Below are positions 7,225 to 9,961 of a stretch of 9,961 nucleotides of DNA, in pieces. The DNA is taken from contig CAJUOA010000109.1 of the NCBI GenBank assembly GCA_910587785.1, positions 1 through 9,961 on the forward strand, given 5' to 3'. The DNA is from an uncultured Oscillospiraceae bacterium. GTDB taxonomy: Bacteria > Bacillota > Clostridia > Oscillospirales > Oscillospiraceae. Position 1 is the stretch's first letter. Each line of letters begins with the position of its first letter. Under the pieces are notes generated by a model. That model was given only the letters and a program-made list of their open reading frames with translations, was not told the origin of the DNA and ran no database searches. A program made the translations under genes and the position numbers.

Positions 7225-7230
7225 CTGACG

Positions 7231-7288
7231 AAAACGAAAAGCGGCCCCCAGGGCATCCCGTTGTGTTTGGGATGCTCTGGGGGCCGCT
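7231..7288 (-). terminator. Long intrinsic terminator after the RHH-like gene
   Basis: A 20-base stem (7240-7259 with 7269-7288, one A-C mismatch on the minus strand) closes a 9-base loop. On the minus strand it starts AGCGGCCCCC and ends GGGGGCCGCT, followed by TTTCGTTTTCG. It ends only 7 bases before the strong ribosome binding site of the primase-like gene, so it should insulate or attenuate that operon. Confidence 0.88.
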
Positions 7289-7325
7289 CATCTGTGGGTG
7301 GTATGTTGTTGTGGTGCCGGGCGGC

Positions 7326-7760
7326 CTACACGGCCTTTTCCTCGCCGTCTGTGGCAGTTCCGGTATCCTCCGAGGGCTGGGGGCCGCTGCTCTCCGGCTG
7401 GGCCTCACAGGGGCCGACACCGCTCTCATCCACGTCCATCGGCTCCGCCATATTCAGCGCCCCTTCGATCAGCCCCAGCACGAACTCCCGCTGGGTGAGC
7501 TTCTTGCCAGTGCGGACGGTCTCCCGTTCCAGGTGCGCCTTGATCCGCTGGTAGAGTTCCTCTGGGATCTGAAAGGCCAGGGTTCTGGTGTTGTTAGCTG
7601 CCATAGTTTGATTACCTCCATTTTCTTTCATTTCGTAGTATTCGAGCAGCAAATTGGTCAGGTACTCTGCGGTGGTGAGGCCAGCCTGTTCCTTGGCCTC
7701 GGTGATTTTGCGGTGCAGGCCGATGTCGAGCTGTGCGCAGAGGTTCTTTTTTTCTGCCAT
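7326..7760 (-). CDS. Small protein with two ribbon-helix-helix-like segments
   Basis: 144 residues from the ATG at 7760, chosen for AAGGAG about 10 bases upstream; a TTG ten codons earlier has no better signal. Segment one (LCAQLDIGLHRKITEAKEQAG, then LTTAEYLTNLLLEYY) and segment two (TLAFQIPEELYQRIKAHLERE, then LTQREFVLGLIEGALN) each have the strand-helix-turn-helix pattern of CopG/Arc-type DNA-binding proteins. A tail of about 40 residues is acidic (PMDVDESGVG...EDTGTATDGEEKAV). Such proteins in mobile elements repress their own promoter or act as accessory factors in mobilisation; no specific family is claimed. It is the first gene of the leftward module, preceded by a possible -10 box and a terminator, and followed by a long terminator. 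Confidence 0.75.
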   Translation of the reverse strand: MAEKKNLCAQLDIGLHRKITEAKEQAGLTTAEYLTNLLLEYYEMKENGGNQTMAANNTRTLAFQIPEELYQRIKAHLERETVRTGKKLTQREFVLGLIEGALNMAEPMDVDESGVGPCEAQPESSGPQPSEDTGTATDGEEKAV

Positions 7761-7794
7761 GGTGGTCGCTCTCCTTTCCGTTGATTGCAAGGCA

Positions 7795-7823
7795 AGTATA
7801 CTCGAAAGGCATGGCGAAAGCTA
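7795..7823 (-). promoter_or_regulatory. Possible promoter of the RHH-like gene
   Basis: The minus strand has TATACT (7800-7795) about 35 bases before the start codon, inside the palindrome AGTATACT. At 17 bases upstream lies TAGCTT (7823-7818), a weak -35 match. The palindrome at the -10 could also be an operator for the RHH-like product. Weak evidence apart from position and the -10. Confidence 0.4.
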
Positions 7824-7891
7824 TTACCATTACCACCAAGGAACCACAAACAGACCAAGCATAAGCACCAATCTGAACAGTTAAGAGAACG

Positions 7892-7936
7892 AAAAAAGCC
7901 GCCCGAAAAACTGGCAGGTCATGGACGGCTTTTTTT
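7892..7936 (-). terminator. Intrinsic terminator upstream of the RHH-like gene
   Basis: On the minus strand GCCGTCC pairs with GGGCGGC (one G-U) across an 18-base loop and is followed by TTTTTT; flanking A and T runs lengthen the stem, so it may work on both strands. It separates the tRNA transcript from the leftward module. The rest of 7801-8093 holds no gene I can support. Confidence 0.7.
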
Positions 7937-8093
7937 CCTTTTTGAACGCTGGAGAGTTCGAACCGTGTGTTGTTCCAAAAATTCCCAAATTCGGTTGATT
8001 TGCATCTCCGGCGCGTTATTTTTATTTTACGCTTCCTGATTTTGTAAATGCTCGCTAATTGTTGCGGGTTACTCCGTTTTTCTTGTTTTAAGC

Positions 8094-8127
8094 GCAAAAA
8101 TCCCGCACCGAAGTGCGGGATTTTTGC
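8094..8127 (-). terminator. Terminator of the tRNA-Ser gene
   Basis: A perfect 15-base inverted repeat, GCAAAAATCCCGCAC and its complement, closes a 4-base loop. The arm ends ATTTTTGC on either strand, so it can stop transcription in both directions. It lies 26 bases after the tRNA 3' end. Confidence 0.85.
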
Positions 8128-8152
8128 CTGCATCTCTTTTGTCAATGCAAGT

Positions 8153-8244
8153 TGGCGGAGATGGAGAGATTCGAACTCTCGATACCCTTTTGGGGTATAC
8201 ACGATTTCCAATCGTGCGCGCTCGACCAGCTACGCGACATCTCC
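8153..8244 (-). tRNA. tRNA-Ser (anticodon GGA), CCA encoded
   Basis: On the minus strand GGAGATG (8244-8238) pairs with CATCTCC (8163-8157) as the acceptor stem, followed by G and an encoded CCA (8156-8153). The anticodon arm CACGA-TTGGAAA-TCGTG gives GGA at 8209-8207, reading UCC/UCU. The variable arm is long (ATACCC..GGGTAT), as expected of a serine tRNA, and the T arm GAGAG-TTCGAAT-CTCTC is intact. All stems pair, so the gene looks functional. Confidence 0.97.
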
Positions 8245-8294
8245 ACATAGTTGTCCGACGAACCCGGTTGTCCCACAACCGGACGGCAGAGATT

Positions 8295-8323
8295 ATTATA
8301 GCCTCTCTTCCCCCAAATGTCAA
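8295..8323 (-). promoter_or_regulatory. Consensus promoter of the tRNA-Ser gene
   Basis: On the minus strand TTGACA (8323-8318) and TATAAT (8300-8295) are separated by exactly 17 bases: a perfect sigma-A/sigma-70 promoter. The tRNA starts about 50 bases downstream of the -10. The leader between contains a perfect hairpin, CCGGTTGT-GGG-ACAACCGG (8282-8264), probably removed in tRNA maturation. Confidence 0.93.
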
Positions 8324-8381
8324 GAGGAAAGTGAAGAAGTTTTTCAAATTTTCCCAAGGGCAAGTTTTAATATGTAACTGG

Positions 8382-8412
8382 ACAGTCGGACGACGAACGT
8401 CCGGCTGTTTTT
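8382..8412 (+). terminator. Orphan intrinsic terminator on the plus strand
   Basis: ACAGTCGGACG (8382-8392) pairs with CGTCCGGCTGT (8398-8408), one G-U pair, loop ACGAA, followed by TTTT. It would stop rightward transcription, yet no plus-strand gene lies upstream in the window. It may end a small RNA begun in the AT-rich stretch at about 8340-8380, or guard the rightward module. Confidence 0.75.
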
Positions 8413-8622
8413 CATGGAGGTTTAGGTCACATCAAAAAGCCACAAACGAGCGGCGCGGAAACTGGAAAAATGGGCGCGAAGCTGAGGCCCGCTGGGTCGG
8501 CGGGGAACCAAGAAGCCTAGGTCCACCAGACGCAGGAAGAACGCGACGCGTAGACCGTGCGACGAAAAGGCTTTCCTGCAATGCGAACGAAAAGGGGCGG
8601 GACCCCAGAAAGGAGGCCCTAT
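8413..8622 (+). other. GC-rich leader of the relaxase operon, no gene seen
   Basis: About 200 bases between the terminator and the first gene have no ribosome binding site/start pair with a credible protein. The stretch is rich in GNRA-like purine loops and short helices: CCCGC/GCGGG near 8490-8507, GCAGGAA (8532-8538) with TTCCTGC (8573-8579), and GGGG-CGGGA-CCCC (8594-8606) directly before the ribosome binding site of the next gene. It may be a structured RNA leader, but I cannot match it to a known class. The long open frame across it lacks codon character. Confidence 0.4.
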
Positions 8623-8913
8623 ATGGGCGAGAAGGAATTCCAGGTAAGCACAGCATATTCCGGCTACGTGTTTCTAGGCTGGGCGAAAGGGCAGTTTGAA
8701 CCGGAGAAAGGCCGCAAGATGCCGTATTATAACATGTTCGTACTCTCTCCGGTCAGCTCTTTCCACTCGGAGGACTACGAGGCATATGGCCTGAAAGCGG
8801 AAAAGAAAAAATGCCTCTCGGAAAAGGTCTGGGAAGGACTGGAACCGGGGGATAAGGCCCGGCTGTTCTTCGATGATAAGGGACGAGTAGTCGAGGCCGC
8901 CCTGGACGAGTAA
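8623..8913 (+). CDS. Small protein of the relaxase operon, unknown function
   Basis: 96 residues from the ATG at 8623, which follows AAAGGAGG by 6 bases; the open frame extends 22 codons further upstream through leader sequence without a start signal. The protein has no signal peptide or membrane segment. It is rich in aromatic and charged residues, with VSTAYSGYVFLGWAKGQF near the start and LEPGDKARLFFDDKGRVVEAALD at the end, which looks like beta strands of a small barrel-type domain. In Tn916-like elements the positions before the relaxase are held by small DUF961-type proteins; I see the same position but do not claim homology. The stop is followed at once by the ribosome binding site of the next gene. 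Confidence 0.75.
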   Translation: MGEKEFQVSTAYSGYVFLGWAKGQFEPEKGRKMPYYNMFVLSPVSSFHSEDYEAYGLKAEKKKCLSEKVWEGLEPGDKARLFFDDKGRVVEAALDE

Positions 8914-8922
8914 GGAGGCTCC

Positions 8923-9042
8923 ATGGACTTGCAGGAGGTAAATAGCGGAAATTGTATATGTGACTTGGGCTATTGTCCGTATGCGGATAGCTTAGAGCTT
9001 ACATGTGATGATTGTCCACACTATATCGAAGTGGGCAAGTAG
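8923..9042 (+). CDS. 39-residue cysteine-rich protein
   Basis: The ATG at 8923 follows AAGGAGG (8912-8918) that overlaps the region just after the stop of the previous gene, so the two are cotranscribed. The 39 residues contain five Cys and one His in about 25 positions: CIC, YC, TC, then CPHY. Cys12, Cys14, Cys18, Cys28 and Cys31 with His33 could bind a zinc ion or an iron-sulfur cluster. No homologue is recognised. It is read in a different frame from the relaxase that follows, and the gap of 147 bases holds the hairpins described below. Confidence 0.65.
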   Translation: MDLQEVNSGNCICDLGYCPYADSLELTCDDCPHYIEVGK

Positions 9043-9070
9043 GATGTCGAATTGGTAATCTCCGGAATGT

Positions 9071-9098
9071 CGTGATGATATGCCGTGATGCCGTGAAA
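9071..9098 (+). repeat. Short direct repeats CGTGATG
   Basis: CGTGATG occurs at 9071-9077 and 9084-9090, followed by the partial copy CGTGAAA at 9092-9098. They stand just before the hairpin pair upstream of the relaxase, where relaxase or accessory-factor binding sites are often found. The copies are short and unevenly spaced, so chance is possible. Confidence 0.35.
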
Positions 9099-9117
9099 AT
9101 GGAAGACTACAGGGAAT

Positions 9118-9142
9118 CCGGGGAGCCCGAAGGGCTTCCCGG
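9118..9142 (+). repeat. First hairpin upstream of the relaxase
   Basis: CCGGGGAGCCC (9118-9128), loop GAA, GGGCTTCCCGG (9132-9142): an 11-base stem with one G-U pair. No T-run follows, so it is not a terminator. It abuts the second inverted repeat without a gap. Confidence 0.75.
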
Positions 9143-9166
9143 ACCCCCGGAAGTAATCACGGGGGT
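9143..9166 (+). other. Candidate origin of transfer (oriT)
   Basis: ACCCCCG (9143-9149) and CGGGGGT (9160-9166) are perfect arms around a 10-base loop (GAAGTAATCA), 24 bases in all. From memory, the ICEBs1 and Tn916 oriT inverted repeats are also 24 bases, with arms starting ACCCCC and ending GGGGGT and a TAAC/TAACA-like loop. It ends 23 bases before the start of a relaxase of the same family. The nick position is not known. Confidence 0.65.
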
Positions 9167-9189
9167 ACTCATGACAAGGGGTGGACAAG

Positions 9190-9961
9190 ATGAAATGTCA
9201 AGTGCTGGTGGATTGGCTGACCTTCTCAGTGAAGGAGCAGGACCCGGCCAAAGTGATCCGGGAGTATCTGGGCCTGGACCCGGAGCTCTTCCAGGACGCC
9301 GGGTATGGCCTGCTGGGTTATAACCGGGTGTTGCGGTTTTCGGATATCTGCGTCTGTTACGAGCCCCGGGAGAATGATTTCTTCCGGGACATGGGCGTGT
9401 GCGTATCCATGTCCGGCAACGGCTGTCGGGCGTTTGAGACTATGAGCAAGCTCACCCAGGCGGGGCAGGACAGCGTTTTTCCCACGCTGTTCCAGCTGCT
9501 GGCGGCGGATGAGACGGCCAACGTCTCCCGGATTGACATCGCCTGTGACGACCGGAAGGGCTTCCTGAATATGGAGGAGATCGTGGAGAAGGTCCAGGCC
9601 AACGAGATCAACAGCCGCATGACCAAGCGATCGGTGATCGTCTCCTTCGACGGCACCCAGCGGAGCGGTTCCACGATCTACCTTGGTGCGCCCTCGTCCG
9701 ACTTCCGGGTTAGAATCTATGACAAAGCTCTGGAGGAGGGCGTGGACGGCCACTGGATACGGGTGGAACTGGTAATGCGCCACAAAAATGCCGCCGCCTT
9801 TGTGGCGCAGATGAACAGCGCTCCCTCTGTGGGCAAATTGGCTGCGCAGGTGGTCAATGACAAGTTTTCCTTCATCGAGCGGGACGATTCCAATATCACC
9901 CGCTGCACCGTCTGCGGCTGGTGGCAGAGCTTCGTGGATGAGCTGGAGAGTGTGCGGCTGG
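9190..9961 (+). CDS. Rep_trans/MobT-type relaxase (replication initiation factor family), 3' end missing
   Basis: The first 257 residues of a Tn916 Orf20 / ICEBs1 NicK-type relaxase, which nicks oriT and leads the strand into the recipient. The ATG at 9190 has AAGGGG about 8 bases upstream; the frame is open to the window end. Landmarks: VDWLTFSV at the start, MSGNGCRAFE (74-83) typical of the family, SRIDIACDD (113-121) with the conserved acidic residues, RIYDK (175-179) whose Tyr177 is the candidate catalytic tyrosine, and WIRVELVMR (189-197) with the conserved Glu. It is the third gene of a rightward operon, after a 96-aa and a 39-aa protein. Family members have about 350-400 residues, so about 100 or more lie outside. 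Confidence 0.93.
   Translation, partial: MKCQVLVDWLTFSVKEQDPAKVIREYLGLDPELFQDAGYGLLGYNRVLRFSDICVCYEPRENDFFRDMGVCVSMSGNGCRAFETMSKLTQAGQDSVFPTLFQLLAADETANVSRIDIACDDRKGFLNMEEIVEKVQANEINSRMTKRSVIVSFDGTQRSGSTIYLGAPSSDFRVRIYDKALEEGVDGHWIRVELVMRHKNAAAFVAQMNSAPSVGKLAAQVVNDKFSFIERDDSNITRCTVCGWWQSFVDELESVRL

Noticed and set aside
7950..7964. TGGAGAGTTCGAACC, like a tRNA T arm or a copy of the tRNA-Ser 3' end
   Set aside because: The bases on either side of TTCGAAC do not pair as a T stem, and it matches the tRNA-Ser gene only over about 14 bases with one gap. Too short to call an attachment site or a tRNA remnant.
8124..8699. Open frame of 191 codons running through the tRNA antisense and the leader
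   Set aside because: It crosses the tRNA, its promoter and a terminator, has no ribosome binding site, and ends inside the 96-aa gene in another frame.
9012..9323. Plus-strand open frame of 103 codons overlapping the small Cys-rich gene and the relaxase
   Set aside because: It covers the end of one gene, the hairpins and the start of the relaxase in a third frame, with no ribosome binding site before its ATG.
9226..9783. Minus-strand open frame of 185 codons over the relaxase
   Set aside because: Shadow of the relaxase gene, whose family motifs are clear on the plus strand.
1..9961. CRISPR array or toxin-antitoxin pair
   Set aside because: No evenly spaced short repeats were seen. The RHH-like gene has no small toxin partner; its neighbours are terminators and a primase-like gene.

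Overview
The window looks like accessory or mobile DNA from a moderately GC-rich gut-type Clostridia (Oscillospiraceae or Lachnospiraceae-like). The evidence is Gram-positive ribosome binding sites of the GGAGG type, a sortase with Cna_B/SpaA-type surface protein, T-tailed intrinsic terminators, a Tn916/ICEBs1-type relaxase and a group II intron. The taxon is inferred from style, not from a marker gene.

Everything left of about 8244 reads on the minus strand. In transcription order it runs: tRNA-Ser(GGA) with a near-perfect promoter and its own terminator; a second terminator; a small protein with two ribbon-helix-helix-like segments; a strong terminator; a Toprim/DUF3991-type primase-like protein with an abnormal start; a secreted, membrane-anchored protein of unknown function; a sortase translationally close-coupled to it; a structured-looking leader; a secreted CAP-domain protein; a terminator; and a large thioester-domain adhesin with about nine Cna_B/SpaA-like repeats. 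The last repeat is broken at about 180 by what looks like the 5' end of a group II intron, which runs off the left edge. This set is typical of the surface/cargo section of a Firmicutes integrative conjugative element (ICE). The adhesin and sortase are a plausible enzyme/substrate pair, but the adhesin's sorting signal lies beyond the intron and is not visible.

Everything right of 8382 reads on the plus strand: an orphan intrinsic terminator, a leader of about 200 bases with no convincing gene, a 96-aa protein, a 39-aa cysteine-rich protein, a pair of abutting hairpins, and the start of a Rep_trans/MobT relaxase (Tn916 Orf20 / ICEBs1 NicK type) that runs off the right edge. The second hairpin has the size and arm sequence of the ICEBs1/Tn916 oriT inverted repeat as I remember it, and lies 24 bases before the relaxase start. 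It is the best candidate for an origin of transfer.

The tRNA gene therefore sits between two divergent mobile modules. Either it is the attachment site of one of them, with the other next door, or it is carried inside one larger element. The window alone cannot decide.
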